Below, piece by piece: positions 34,586 through 44,481 of a stretch of DNA of 64,000 nt. Below the pieces are notes generated by a model. That model saw only the letters and a program-made list of their open reading frames with translations. It did no database searches and was not told where the DNA came from. The position numbers were made by a program, and so were the translations under genes. Within the stretch, counting starts at the first letter, position 1, and each line of letters starts with the position of its first letter. Source of the stretch: Shewanella sairae (GTDB lineage: Bacteria; Pseudomonadota; Gammaproteobacteria; Enterobacterales; Shewanellaceae); contig NZ_JAKILT010000020.1 of assembly GCF_023283535.1 (NCBI RefSeq), positions 1 through 64,000 on the forward strand, in the 5' to 3' direction.

Positions 34586-35080
34586 TTAAGCAAAGTAATA
34601 CGCTAAACCTTGTAAGCATAGCAAAGAGAAAATACCCGCTAAAACGTCATCAATCATAATACCAAAACCGCCATGCACTTTGGCGTCAAGCCAGCGAATT
34701 GGCCACGGCTTTAAAATATCGAAAAAACGAAACAGCGCAAAACCAATCACTAGCCATTGCCAACCTGCAGGCGCGGCAATCATAGTAATTAATAGCCCAG
34801 CGACTTCATCCCAAACAATGGCGCCATGATCGTGCACGCCCATGTCTTTTGAGGCTTTATCGCAAATATAAAAACCTGCTAACACGCTAATTAGTGTTAA
34901 GGCTATATACCAAGGCAAGCTTAGTGGCGCCATAAGTAGATACAGCGGAATAGCCGCCAAGGTACCAAAGGTACCCGGCGCTTTAGCAGCAAGCCCAGTG
35001 CCAAAGCCCAAAGCTAAAAAGTGAATAGGATTCTTTAATGACAGCTTAGCTAAGGCTGCATCTTTAGAGAGTAAGTTCAT
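34586..35080 (-). CDS. pgpA: Phosphatidylglycerophosphatase A
   Basis: Inner-membrane enzyme that removes phosphate from phosphatidylglycerophosphate to give phosphatidylglycerol. 164 residues. The family motif GFGTGLAAKAPGTFGTL is near the N terminus, followed by hydrophobic spans (about 45-70, 100-120, 140-160) and the conserved HDHGAIVWDEVAG block with catalytic acidic residues. Its ATG overlaps the last base of the thiL stop (TAATG), indicating translational coupling. Confidence 0.95.
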   Translation of the reverse strand: MNLLSKDAALAKLSLKNPIHFLALGFGTGLAAKAPGTFGTLAAIPLYLLMAPLSLPWYIALTLISVLAGFYICDKASKDMGVHDHGAIVWDEVAGLLITMIAAPAGWQWLVIGFALFRFFDILKPWPIRWLDAKVHGGFGIMIDDVLAGIFSLLCLQGLAYYFA

Positions 35081-36039
35081 TAATTAAAGTGCTCAAAGCC
35101 TAAGTTAACTGGCTCAAAAGGTTTATTTTCATTTAACAGGGTTAACTGGCCGCCAGTACAGATTTGACCAATTTGAGTAAAGCGTACACCAGTTTCAGCT
35201 AACGCCATCTCTAATGCACCCTTTTGTGCTTCCGGTACGGTAAAGAGTAGCTCATAATCTTCACCGCCAGTTAACGCGTAGCTCAGTGCCATGTCGGCAG
35301 TGGTATTTCGCACTAGTTGCTCAGATAGCGGCAAGCGGTCAACATTAATCACCGCGCCCATTTGTGAGCTTTTGATGACATGTTGAATATCAGACATAAT
35401 GCCATCAGAGATATCAATCGCACTTGACGCAATAGTTCTTAATGACTGACCAGCAAGTACCCGTGGTGTTGGCCTATAATGACGATTAACTAGGTAAGCC
35501 CTATCCTCACCATCTACTGCGGCTTTATCACGTAGGATATCGAGACCAAGTGCCGAGTCACCTAAGCTACCAGTAACGTAAATCCAATCACCATTTTTAG
35601 CGCCACAGCGAGTTAATCCCACATCTTTTGGCAACTGACCATTAATGGTGATAGTAATAGCACGCGGACCACGAGTGGTATCACCACCAATAAGTGCCAC
35701 ACCATAATATTCGGCGATTTCAAACAGGCCCTCACTAAACTCAGCGAGCCAAGTTTCATCAACTTCAGGCAGTGTTAACGCTAATGTCATCCATGCAGGC
35801 TCAGCCCCCATTGATGCCAAGTCAGACAAGTTTACCGCTAATGATTTATAACCAAGATCCTTGGCTGGCATATCAGGGAAAAAGTGCACATTCTCTACTA
35901 AGGTGTCACAGGAAATAGCAATCGACTTATTAGCATTTAGCTGCACAATGGCACAGTCATCACCAATACCCATTACAACGTCTTTGCGCGACTGGGCGCG
36001 CCCAGTAAAGAAGCTTTCGATTAATTGAAATTCTTTCAC
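35080..36039 (-). CDS. thiL: Thiamine-monophosphate kinase
   Basis: ATP-dependent last step of thiamine diphosphate synthesis. About 319 residues. MGIGDDCAIVQ, the LAVNLSDLASMGAEPAWMTLALTL region, GGDTTRGP, IDISDGIMSDI and the TGGEDYEL motif are all present. No ATG fits the N terminus; the start is a GTG at 36039 (VKEFQLIESFF), with another GTG four codons upstream at 36051. Translationally coupled to pgpA. A terminator after nusB suggests thiL-pgpA also uses its own promoter in 36052-36175. Confidence 0.94.
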   Translation of the reverse strand: MKEFQLIESFFTGRAQSRKDVVMGIGDDCAIVQLNANKSIAISCDTLVENVHFFPDMPAKDLGYKSLAVNLSDLASMGAEPAWMTLALTLPEVDETWLAEFSEGLFEIAEYYGVALIGGDTTRGPRAITITINGQLPKDVGLTRCGAKNGDWIYVTGSLGDSALGLDILRDKAAVDGEDRAYLVNRHYRPTPRVLAGQSLRTIASSAIDISDGIMSDIQHVIKSSQMGAVINVDRLPLSEQLVRNTTADMALSYALTGGEDYELLFTVPEAQKGALEMALAETGVRFTQIGQICTGGQLTLLNENKPFEPVNLGFEHFN

Positions 36040-36175
36040 AATACCAATCACAAATATAAGAGAGAGTTCAGGGAAGTTGCGGCAAGAAACCTGACCGTTG
36101 CTTTAGCAAAAATGAAAAATAAAATGCTTTGCTTAAAACACAAATGCGCGGACGAGTGTAGCTCCCTACCGGATA

Positions 36176-36203
36176 TAACAAAAACGGCATCCGAAGATGC
36201 CGT
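36176..36203 (-). terminator. nusB (riboflavin operon) terminator
   Basis: AACGGCATC / GATGCCGTT stem and a T-run on the minus strand, six bases after the nusB stop. Confidence 0.88.
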
Positions 36204-36208
36204 TTCAA

Positions 36209-36616
36209 TTATTTATTGCGTGCTACCAGCTTATCTAGAATGCCGTTAACAAACTTATGTCCATCTTCTGCGCCGAATGCTTTTGCAAGCTCGATAGCTT
36301 CGTTAATCGCTACCTTATAAGGCACATCCTTGCGGAATGTCAGTTCATAAGTTGCGATACGTACAATCGCTTTTTCAACTGGATCCACTTCATCAAGTGG
36401 ACGAGTCACGAATGGAGCAATAAGCTCATCCAATTGACTCTTCTTTGTTGCAACGCCGCCTAATAGCTCACGAAAGTAAGCGATATCAACGCCAGCAACA
36501 TCTTGTTCAGTTAGAAACTCATGCTCAACATCAGCAATATTGTTACCACTTAGCTGCCATGAGTAAATGGCCTGAACGGCTAAACGGCGGGCCTTACGGC
36601 GCTCTGAAGGCTTCAT
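36209..36616 (-). CDS. nusB: Transcription antitermination factor NusB
   Basis: RNA-binding component of the rRNA antitermination complex, working with NusE/S10. 135 residues, fully helical. N-terminal arginine-rich [18 protein letters not shown] and the C-terminal signature [19 protein letters not shown]...[10 protein letters not shown] are visible. Follows ribH by 14 bases, the usual ribH-nusB pair. Confidence 0.97.
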   Translation of the reverse strand: MKPSERRKARRLAVQAIYSWQLSGNNIADVEHEFLTEQDVAGVDIAYFRELLGGVATKKSQLDELIAPFVTRPLDEVDPVEKAIVRIATYELTFRKDVPYKVAINEAIELAKAFGAEDGHKFVNGILDKLVARNK

Positions 36617-36630
36617 TAAATTGTCCTAAA

Positions 36631-37107
36631 TTACAGCTGTTCTTCAAGTGCTTGCAGAACGTTAACCATTTCTAGCAGACCAAGTGCAGCTTCGCCGCCT
36701 TTGTTACCTGCTTTAGTACCCGAACGCTCAATAGCTTGTTCAATGGTATCAGTGGTTAAAACGCCGAATGAAACAGGAATATCAAACTCAAGTGCAACTT
36801 GAGCTAAACCTTTATTACATTCGCCTGCAACAAAATCGAAATGAGGTGTACCACCACGGATTACCGCACCAAGTGCGATGATTCCGTCAAATTTTCCGCT
36901 TGCCGCAACACGACGTGCCGCAAGTGGCAGTTCAACAGCGCCAGGCACTTTTACTACAGTGATGTTTTCATCTGCAACTTGGCCGAAACGCTTAAGAGTG
37001 TCAACCGCGCCATCGAGCAAACTATCAACAACAAAGCTGTTAAAACGTGAAACTACGATCGCAACTTTGGCGTTTTTCGATTCGATATTACCTTGAACTA
37101 CGTTCAT
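36631..37107 (-). CDS. ribH: 6,7-dimethyl-8-ribityllumazine synthase
   Basis: Condenses ArP with dihydroxybutanone phosphate to lumazine, the next-to-last riboflavin step; forms capsids or pentamers in relatives. 158 residues. [17 protein letters not shown], the VPGAVELP motif, [14 protein letters not shown] and [15 protein letters not shown] are conserved. Lies between ribBX and nusB, with 145 bases to ribBX. Confidence 0.97.
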   Translation of the reverse strand: MNVVQGNIESKNAKVAIVVSRFNSFVVDSLLDGAVDTLKRFGQVADENITVVKVPGAVELPLAARRVAASGKFDGIIALGAVIRGGTPHFDFVAGECNKGLAQVALEFDIPVSFGVLTTDTIEQAIERSGTKAGNKGGEAALGLLEMVNVLQALEEQL

Positions 37108-37252
37108 TTATCTTACCTAAATTAGCTTAATTACCCTGCATAGGGACGGAAGAGGCGGTATGATACCACAGCACTTCGCCCTGATCTCTATGCAATTAAT
37201 AAGAAAAGTGTGAATTTAAGCTCCAAGCTGACTACCAGCTTAGAGCAAGTTT

Positions 37253-38356
37253 TTATTCTGCTATGTAATCAGTTACTTCTAAACCAAAGCCAGAAAGTGA
37301 GTGGTAGCGCTTTGGCGAGCTTAGTAAACGCATGGTGGTCACGCCCACATCAGCCAAAATTTGCGAGCCTACGCCCACTTGACGAGATGTGCCTTTCCAT
37401 GGGGCTGAAGCTGGTGTGCTGCCGTTATCTTCTGCTTCAAAGGCTTTAACTTTCGCCAGAATGTCGCTGCTGTGCTCTTGGTTGCCCAATAACACTAATA
37501 CACCGCCTTCATTACTAATACGTTCCATTGCCTTTTCCAGCGGCCAGCTGCGCTGCTGATCACGCTCTGAGTGCAATAGATCGTTAAAGGTATTTTGCAG
37601 GTGAACGCGCACTAATGTGTTGTCAGTCACTTCACCTTTTACCAAAACGTAATGTAATTGGTTATCAATGGTGTCGCGGTATGTCAGCATATCGAACTCA
37701 CCAAATCGAGTCGGCAGTTTACATTTAGCTTCACGAACAACACTGGTTTCTTTAGTGTTACGGTATTCGATAAGATCAGCAATGGTGCCCATCTTCAAGC
37801 CATGTTTCTCTGCGAAAATCTCAAGATCTGGGCGACGAGCCATAGTGCCGTCGTCATTTAGAATTTCCACAATCACAGATGACGCTTCAAAACCAGCAAG
37901 ACGCGCTAAATCACAACCCGCTTCAGTGTGACCAGCACGAATAAGTACCCCGCCTTCTTGCGCCATTAGTGGGAAGATATGACCAGGCTGTACGATGTCA
38001 GCAGGCTTAGCATCTTTACCGACAGCAGCAAGCACAGTTACCGCACGGTCTTGCGCTGAAATACCAGTTGTTACCCCTTCAGCCGCTTCAATAGAAACAG
38101 TAAAGTTAGTCGAAAACTGAGCGTTATTGTTGGTCACCATTAATGGCAAGTTCAACTGTTGGCAGCGGGCTTTAGTCATGGTTTGACAAATAAGACCACG
38201 ACCAAACGTCGCCATAAAGTTAATCGCGGCTGGCGTCACCATGTCAGCTGCCATGATAAGGTCGCCTTCATTTTCTCTGTCTTCGTCGTCCATCAAGATA
38301 ACCATCTTGCCTAGACGAATATCTTCAATGATCTCTTCTATACTATGTAACGCCAT
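37253..38356 (-). CDS. ribB: 3,4-dihydroxy-2-butanone-4-phosphate synthase with degenerate RibA-like domain (RibBX type)
   Basis: 367 residues. The N-terminal RibB domain (about 1-205) makes dihydroxybutanone phosphate from ribulose 5-phosphate and has [15 protein letters not shown] and [16 protein letters not shown]. The C-terminal domain has the fold length of GTP cyclohydrolase II, but the expected zinc cysteine stretch (CLTGD...CDCG in RibA) is replaced by [17 protein letters not shown], so GTP cyclohydrolase activity is very unlikely. Such RibB fusions to a non-functional RibA-like domain are known as RibBX in Proteobacteria, including Shewanella. A separate ribA must lie elsewhere. Between ribE and ribH in the operon. 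Confidence 0.93.
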   Translation of the reverse strand: MALHSIEEIIEDIRLGKMVILMDDEDRENEGDLIMAADMVTPAAINFMATFGRGLICQTMTKARCQQLNLPLMVTNNNAQFSTNFTVSIEAAEGVTTGISAQDRAVTVLAAVGKDAKPADIVQPGHIFPLMAQEGGVLIRAGHTEAGCDLARLAGFEASSVIVEILNDDGTMARRPDLEIFAEKHGLKMGTIADLIEYRNTKETSVVREAKCKLPTRFGEFDMLTYRDTIDNQLHYVLVKGEVTDNTLVRVHLQNTFNDLLHSERDQQRSWPLEKAMERISNEGGVLVLLGNQEHSSDILAKVKAFEAEDNGSTPASAPWKGTSRQVGVGSQILADVGVTTMRLLSSPKRYHSLSGFGLEVTDYIAE

Positions 38357-38511
38357 ACTCAGACCTTTATTTTTTAGTCACTGCGACGAGCGGTTTGCAT
38401 TGAGGTCAACGCTCCAATACAGTGAGTTATTTAATGATTATGCTTGTATTTATTAGTTGAAATATACTCATTACGACAAATCTAATCGCCATGATAAGCA
38501 TAAGCCAGTGT

Positions 38512-39177
38512 TTATCTTAAAAATCCTGAGCGAGCTAACAATTCCATCGTCACTTCCGACTTAGGTCCGCTATCTTGCTCTTGGCTGCTGTAGCTCATCA
38601 AGCGCTCTAAGTGTCTTGCAATTAAGTCCACTTCGATATTGACGCTATCGCCAGCTTTTAAATCCACTAATGTGGTTTCACCTGCTGTGTGCGGCACAAT
38701 AGTCAGTCTAAATTTATGCCCTTGCACTTCGTTAACCGTTAAGCTCACGCCATCAATGGTAATTGAGCCTTTATGGGCAATATAACGGCCTAGCTCTGCT
38801 GGAGGTGACAACCAAAATTCAATCGCTTGACCACGAAGCTGTCTATCATCGACATGCGCAATACCATCAACATGACCACTAACCATATGCCCGCCTAAAC
38901 GGGTTGTGGGTGTCACCGCTTTTTCAAGGTTAACGGCTTTTCCAACCTGATAATGAGAGAAACCCGTCAAACTGACAGTTTCAGCTGAAATATCGGCAAC
39001 ATAACCGTCACTCATAAGCTCAACAACAGTCAAACAGACACCATTAGTTGCAATACTGTCGCCCAATTTAACGTCTGATAAATCTAACTTGCCGCTAGCA
39101 ACCGTTAAGCGAATATCATCTCCGCGACGTTCAACTTTTCTTAAATGGCCTACAGATTCAATAATCCCAGTAAACAT
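38512..39177 (-). CDS. ribE: Riboflavin synthase (alpha subunit)
   Basis: Dismutates two lumazines to riboflavin and ArP. 221 residues made of two homologous half-barrels: the first begins MFTGIIESVGHLRKVE with DSIATNGVCLTVVE, the second has GSITIDGVSLTVNEV. The diagnostic MFTGIIE start is intact. It begins three bases after the ribD stop, so coupled translation is likely. Confidence 0.97.
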   Translation of the reverse strand: MFTGIIESVGHLRKVERRGDDIRLTVASGKLDLSDVKLGDSIATNGVCLTVVELMSDGYVADISAETVSLTGFSHYQVGKAVNLEKAVTPTTRLGGHMVSGHVDGIAHVDDRQLRGQAIEFWLSPPAELGRYIAHKGSITIDGVSLTVNEVQGHKFRLTIVPHTAGETTLVDLKAGDSVNIEVDLIARHLERLMSYSSQEQDSGPKSEVTMELLARSGFLR

Positions 39178-39180
39178 AAA

Positions 39181-40302
39181 CTAGTTACTCACTCTTAACG
39201 TTAAACGGGTATCTTTACCCACTTTGCGTTCATCGATTAGGTTAATACGCGGTATATCAGACATGGTCTCAAAGTCGTCTAACGCCAGCAAGTTTCGGCC
39301 ATGACCACCCAAAATTTTCATCGCCTGATAAAGTACAATCTCGTCAGTAAGGCCTTGGTTAACAAAGGCTCCCGCTAACGTTGCACCAGCCTCGATCAAT
39401 ACTGAATTACACGTTTTACCTAAAAATGCTAATAAAGCCTGTAAATCAATACGTGATTCAACAGCAGCAATAATTTGATGCTCAACATGGGCTGGCCACG
39501 TTGCTTTAACCTCTTCTGGGTAATCTTTAGTTGATACCAATAAGATAGGGCTATCAATTTGAAATAGGCTTAACTCCCCTTTTAAGCGAGCCTGACTATC
39601 TAAAACAACCCGCAATGGTTGATGTATTTCTGCTGGCGCGAGCTGGTTTGATAATGATCCTAGCTCACTATGACGTACATTTAAACTGGGGTTATCCGCA
39701 ATAATGGTTTCAATACCAGTCACCAAAGCGCAGTGGCGAGCACGTAAACGCTGCACATCGCTGCGAGCTTCTGGTCCAGTAATCCATTTAGACACACCAT
39801 TTGATAATGCGGTTTTACCATCAAGACTGGCTGCAAGTTTTACCGTCACCCAAGGCAGGCCTTTTTCCATACGCTTTAAAAAGCCCAAGTTGACCTGCAT
39901 TGCTTCTGTCGTCATTAACCCCACATCCACTTGAATCCCCGCATCGCGTAACATAGCAATACCGCGACCAGAAACTTCAGGATTAGGATCCGTTACCGCA
40001 ATAACAACACGATTTACACCATGTTCGATAAGGGCCTTTGCGCAAGGAGGTGTACGGCCGTAATGACTGCATGGCTCAAGAGTGACATAAGCGGTGGCGC
40101 CTTTAGCATCATCGCCCGCCATATTCAGCGCATAAACTTCAGCGTGAGGACCACCGGCGCGAATATGGTAACCTTCTCCAACGATTTCGCCGTCTTTAAC
40201 GATAACGCTACCAACACTTGGATTTGGACGGGTGGTGTACATGCCCTTTTGTGCCAACTCAATGGCAAGGCTCATCATTTGACTGTCTTCAATAGACCAC
40301 AT
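39181..40302 (-). CDS. ribD: Bifunctional riboflavin biosynthesis deaminase/reductase RibD
   Basis: Second and third riboflavin steps: pyrimidine deamination, then side-chain reduction with NADPH. 373 residues. The N-terminal deaminase has the zinc motif GGPHAEVYAL and the partner EPCSHYGRTPPCAKAL. The C-terminal reductase starts near residue 145 (PWVTVKLAASLDGKTAL). It is 68 bases after nrdR and three bases before ribE, so nrdR-ribD-ribE-ribBX-ribH-nusB form one compact unit. Confidence 0.97.
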   Translation of the reverse strand: MWSIEDSQMMSLAIELAQKGMYTTRPNPSVGSVIVKDGEIVGEGYHIRAGGPHAEVYALNMAGDDAKGATAYVTLEPCSHYGRTPPCAKALIEHGVNRVVIAVTDPNPEVSGRGIAMLRDAGIQVDVGLMTTEAMQVNLGFLKRMEKGLPWVTVKLAASLDGKTALSNGVSKWITGPEARSDVQRLRARHCALVTGIETIIADNPSLNVRHSELGSLSNQLAPAEIHQPLRVVLDSQARLKGELSLFQIDSPILLVSTKDYPEEVKATWPAHVEHQIIAAVESRIDLQALLAFLGKTCNSVLIEAGATLAGAFVNQGLTDEIVLYQAMKILGGHGRNLLALDDFETMSDIPRINLIDERKVGKDTRLTLRVSN

Positions 40303-40370
40303 AATGGCGGCACTTCCGATTATTCGATTGATGGAGGGCTAAGTTAATGACCTAACCCTTGTAGCATAGG

Positions 40371-40820
40371 TTATTTTTGCAGCTTAGCGATTGCGTCGCC
40401 AAACTCTGAAACATCTTCAAAAGCGCGGTAAACTGAAGCAAAACGAATATAAGCCACTTTATCTAAGTTAACTAAGTGCTCCATCATCAGGTTACCTATC
40501 ATTTCAGATTTCACTTCACGCTCGCCTGTTGCGCGCAAAGTTGATTTAATCTTAGTCAATGCCTGCTCAATTTGATCCATTGAAACAGGTCTTTTCTCAA
40601 CGGCTCTTAACATGCCGCCACGCAGTTTTTCTTCATCAAATGGTTGACGACTACCGTCTTGCTTCACCACTCGAGGCATCACAAGCTCTGCGCCTTCAAA
40701 AGTGGTAAAACGTTCGTGGCATTGAACACACTCTCTACGTCGACGCACCTGATGGCCGTCTGCGACTAATCGCGAATCAATCACTTTTGTGTCAGTTGCG
40801 CTGCAAAATGGACAATGCAT
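40371..40820 (-). CDS. nrdR: Ribonucleotide reductase regulator NrdR
   Basis: ATP/dATP-sensing repressor of ribonucleotide reductase operons. 149 residues. N-terminal zinc ribbon ([15 protein letters not shown] ... [15 protein letters not shown]) with four cysteines, then an ATP-cone domain ([21 protein letters not shown]). Heads the riboflavin block, a very common neighbourhood. Confidence 0.97.
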   Translation of the reverse strand: MHCPFCSATDTKVIDSRLVADGHQVRRRRECVQCHERFTTFEGAELVMPRVVKQDGSRQPFDEEKLRGGMLRAVEKRPVSMDQIEQALTKIKSTLRATGEREVKSEMIGNLMMEHLVNLDKVAYIRFASVYRAFEDVSEFGDAIAKLQK

Positions 40821-40951
40821 TTAGCCTCCGTTTAGAAAAAATGTTACGACACGCGGGTTTTAAGTCTATCTCATTAATTACGTCACTTTTAACAATAATT
40901 AAAATGTGATTAATACGACTTAATACTCCAGAAAATATGCACTATTACATA

Positions 40952-40979
40952 CAAAAATGGCCGCATAAATGCGGCCATA
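40952..40979 (-). terminator. glyA intrinsic terminator
   Basis: TGGCCGCAT / ATGCGGCCA stem with a short loop and TTTTT on the minus strand, about 30 bases after the glyA stop. Confidence 0.87.
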
Positions 40980-41006
40980 GGAGTCTAACTGATTTAACCC
41001 TTAAGG

Positions 41007-42263
41007 TTAACCGTAAACAGGGAACTTAGCGCACAATTCTAGAACCTGAGCCTTAACGCGCTCGCTAACGGCTAAATCTGAAATGTCGTCTAAGATGTCA
41101 CACATCCAGTTAGTCAGTAACACAGACTCTTCTTCACCAAAACCACGACGAGTGATTGCTGGAGAACCAATACGTAGACCAGATGTCACAAATGGTGAAC
41201 GAGGATCGTTTGGCACTGAGTTTTTGTTTACAGTGATGTTAGCGTTACCTAGGGCAGCGTCAGCATCTTTACCAGTGATATCTTTGCTGATTAAATCAAG
41301 CAAGAACAGGTGGTTGTCAGTACCGCCAGATACCACATCGTAGCCACGCTCGATGAAAGTACGTGCCATTGCTTTAGCGTTAACAACAACTTGCTCTTGG
41401 TAAGTGGTGAACTCAGGATCTAGTGCTTCTTTAAATGCAACCGCTTTAGCAGCGATAACGTGCATTAAAGGACCACCTTGGCCACCAGGGAATACCGCAG
41501 AATTCAGCTTCTTGTAGATATCTTCATCGTTGATAGCAGAAAGAATCAAACCACCACGAGGACCTGCAAGCGTCTTATGGGTTGTTGTAGTGACAACGTG
41601 TGCGTGTGGCATTGGGCTTGGGTAGATACCAGCAGCAACTAGACCGGCAACGTGAGCCATATCAACAAATAAGTATGCGCCAACTTTGTCAGCGATTTCG
41701 CGGAACTTGCCCCAATCAATGATGCCAGAGTAAGCGCTGAAGCCCGCAATAATCATCTTTGGTTGATGCTCAACAGCAAGACGTTCAACTTCTGCGTAAT
41801 CAATCTTACCAGTGGTTTCATCAATACCGTACTGAACGGCATTGTATAACTTACCTGAGAAGCTTACATGAGAACCGTGAGTCAAGTGACCACCGTGCGC
41901 TAGGCTCATGCCAAGAACGGTATCGCCGCCTTGAAGCAGTGCCATAAATACGGCCGCGTTAGCTTGTGAACCAGAGTGTGGCTGCACGTTTGCGTAAGTC
42001 GCGCCGAATAGCTCTTTTGCACGAGAAATAGCAAGTTCTTCAACAATATCTACATGCTCACAACCACCGTAGTAACGCTTACCAGGGTAACCTTCAGCAT
42101 ACTTGTTAGTTAGCTGTGTACCTTGCGCTTCGATAACACGAGGACTAGTGTAGTTTTCTGAAGCAATGAGTTCGATGTGCTCTTCTTGGCGGCGCGTTTC
42201 ATCTTCAATTGCTGCAAATAGTTGTGGATCGTAATCCGCGATATTCATATCTTTTTTCAGCAT
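41007..42263 (-). CDS. glyA: Serine hydroxymethyltransferase
   Basis: PLP enzyme that converts serine and tetrahydrofolate to glycine and methylene-THF, the main one-carbon source. 418 residues. The PLP lysine lies in [16 protein letters not shown], and the N-terminal [13 protein letters not shown] and [13 protein letters not shown] motifs are conserved. GGAGTGAG precedes the ATG at 42263; an internal ATG five codons later is possible. Divergent from ettA. Confidence 0.98.
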   Translation of the reverse strand: MLKKDMNIADYDPQLFAAIEDETRRQEEHIELIASENYTSPRVIEAQGTQLTNKYAEGYPGKRYYGGCEHVDIVEELAISRAKELFGATYANVQPHSGSQANAAVFMALLQGGDTVLGMSLAHGGHLTHGSHVSFSGKLYNAVQYGIDETTGKIDYAEVERLAVEHQPKMIIAGFSAYSGIIDWGKFREIADKVGAYLFVDMAHVAGLVAAGIYPSPMPHAHVVTTTTHKTLAGPRGGLILSAINDEDIYKKLNSAVFPGGQGGPLMHVIAAKAVAFKEALDPEFTTYQEQVVVNAKAMARTFIERGYDVVSGGTDNHLFLLDLISKDITGKDADAALGNANITVNKNSVPNDPRSPFVTSGLRIGSPAITRRGFGEEESVLLTNWMCDILDDISDLAVSERVKAQVLELCAKFPVYG

Positions 42264-42542
42264 TACTCACTCCAGCTGTAAAATTGTTCTAGTAGGGTTG
42301 CGCGGTATGATACAGCGCATTCGATCACAATCCCAGTATTTACAACATGAAATTACTTGCAATTCTAGATGAGTGAGTTTTGCAAAAAGCACTAATAGTG
42401 ACTAACAACAAGCAAATCTTGTTATAACTGTTCTCAACCTAGCACTCACTGAAACGCACTAATTCAGATTTAAGTTCTGCATTGAATCAAGTAGAATTGC
42501 CGACAATCAACATAGAAAAAATACAATCAAAGAGAATTAAAC

Positions 42543-44210
42543 ATGGCTCAATTTGTATATAGCATGCTTAGAGTGGGCAAGATTGTCCCGCCTAAAAAAC
42601 AGATCTTAAAAGACATCTCATTAAGCTTTTTCCCTGGCGCTAAAATCGGTGTTTTGGGTCTAAACGGCTCTGGTAAGTCTACCCTTCTTCGCATCATGGC
42701 AGGTCTTGATACTGAAATTGAGGGTGAAGCACGCCCAATGCAAGATCTTAAAATTGGTTACCTACCGCAGGAACCAAAGCTAGATCCAAACCAAACAGTT
42801 CGTGAAGCCGTTGAAGAAGCCGTTGCTGACGCCAAAAACGCCCTAGTACGTTTAGATGAAGTCTATGCACTTTATGCTGAGCCTGATGCAGATTTTGACG
42901 CACTTGCAAAAGAGCAAGGTGAATTAGAATCGATAATCCAATCTCAAGATGCGCACAATCTAGATGTGGTTTTAGACCGTGCAGCTAACGCACTGCGTCT
43001 TCCTGATTGGGATGAGAAGATTGAAGTGCTATCAGGTGGTGAACGTCGCCGTGTAGCGATTTGTCGTCTGCTACTAGAAAAGCCTGACATGCTGTTACTT
43101 GACGAACCAACCAACCACTTGGATGCGGAATCGGTTGCATGGTTAGAACGTTTCTTACAAGAGTATACGGGTACTGTTGTGGCAATTACCCACGATAGAT
43201 ACTTCCTTGATAACGCAGCAGGCTGGATCTTAGAACTTGACCGTGGTGAAGGTATTCCATGGGAAGGAAACTACTCTTCTTGGCTTGAGCAGAAAGATGC
43301 CCGTCTAACGCAAGAATCTGCCACTGAAAGCGCACGTCAAAAGACTATCGCCAAAGAGCTTGAATGGGTACGTCAAGGCGCTAAAGGCCGTCAGTCTAAA
43401 GGTAAAGCACGTATGGCTCGCTTCGAAGAGCTTAATACTAACGACTACCAAAAGCGTAACGAAACCAACGAACTCTTTATTCCGCCAGGACCGCGCTTAG
43501 GTGACAAGGTTATCGAAATCAATAACCTGACAAAATCTTATGGCGACCGCGTATTGATTGATAACTTGAGCTTCTCAGTACCAAAAGGCGCAATCGTCGG
43601 TATTATCGGTGCTAACGGTGCGGGTAAATCAACATTATTTAAGATGATTTCCGGCGCTGAGCAGCCAGATAGCGGCACCGTAGAGCTCGGTGAGTCTGTT
43701 CAAATCGCATCGGTTGAACAGTTCCGTGATTCAATGAACGATAAGAACACGGTTTGGCAAGAGATCTCTGACGGCCAAGACATTATGCGTATCAACAACA
43801 CTGAAATTCCAAGCCGCGCTTATGTAGGCCGCTTTAACTTCCGTGGTGGCGATCAGCAAAAGATCATCGGTACATTGTCAGGTGGTGAACGTAACCGAGT
43901 GCATTTAGCTAAGCTTCTACAAGCTGGCGGTAACGTACTGTTACTCGATGAGCCAACCAACGACTTAGACGTTGAAACATTGCGTGCACTTGAAGAAGCA
44001 CTACTTGAGTTCCCAGGTTGTGCCATGGTGATTTCACACGACCGTTGGTTCTTAGATAGAATCGCAACTCACATCCTAGACTACCGCGACGAAGGTAAAG
44101 TTAACTTCTATGAAGGTAACTACACTGAGTACTCAACATGGTTGAAAGAAACCATGGGTACAGACGTTGTTGAGCCGCATCGCTTAAAATACAAGCGTAT
44201 GGTTAAATAG
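42543..44210 (+). CDS. ettA: Energy-dependent translational throttle protein EttA
   Basis: ABC-F ATPase that binds the ribosomal E site and gates the first elongation step according to the ATP/ADP ratio. 555 residues, the family length. Two ABC domains: Walker A GLNGSGKS and GANGAGKS, signature LSGGERRRVAI and LSGGERNRVHL, Walker B LLLDEPTNHLDAESV and LLLDEPTNDLDVET. The linker region with ARMARFEEL between domains is the ribosome-interacting PtIM. No membrane domain, as expected for ABC-F. Confidence 0.97.
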   Translation: MAQFVYSMLRVGKIVPPKKQILKDISLSFFPGAKIGVLGLNGSGKSTLLRIMAGLDTEIEGEARPMQDLKIGYLPQEPKLDPNQTVREAVEEAVADAKNALVRLDEVYALYAEPDADFDALAKEQGELESIIQSQDAHNLDVVLDRAANALRLPDWDEKIEVLSGGERRRVAICRLLLEKPDMLLLDEPTNHLDAESVAWLERFLQEYTGTVVAITHDRYFLDNAAGWILELDRGEGIPWEGNYSSWLEQKDARLTQESATESARQKTIAKELEWVRQGAKGRQSKGKARMARFEELNTNDYQKRNETNELFIPPGPRLGDKVIEINNLTKSYGDRVLIDNLSFSVPKGAIVGIIGANGAGKSTLFKMISGAEQPDSGTVELGESVQIASVEQFRDSMNDKNTVWQEISDGQDIMRINNTEIPSRAYVGRFNFRGGDQQKIIGTLSGGERNRVHLAKLLQAGGNVLLLDEPTNDLDVETLRALEEALLEFPGCAMVISHDRWFLDRIATHILDYRDEGKVNFYEGNYTEYSTWLKETMGTDVVEPHRLKYKRMVK

Positions 44211-44233
44211 TCGGTAAACGACTCTATAGCAAG

Positions 44234-44264
44234 AATAAAACAGAGACTTAAGTCTCTGTTTTAG
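44234..44264 (+). terminator. ettA intrinsic terminator
   Basis: Perfect palindrome AAAACAGAGACTT / AAGTCTCTGTTTT, 26 bases after the ettA stop, ending in a T-run. Confidence 0.85.
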
Positions 44265-44481
44265 TATCTAGCACTTAATCACACTATTAAAGGAGTAAGG
44301 CACTCCTCTGTCGTGCGTCAAAATATTGCCACTTCAATACACTCCCCCCATTGTAAAGCCAAACTAACTTGAGTAGTATTCGTTCCACATTATGAGCGAT
44401 AACAACCCATTATCTAGCTAGCTACATCTTAGACACTGGATTGTTACCATCAATATTGGATTAACGTAAATGGAGTTTTCA

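Noticed and set aside
37108..37252. FMN riboswitch in the riboflavin operon
   Set aside because: Neither this gap nor 38357-38511 shows the conserved RFN motifs.
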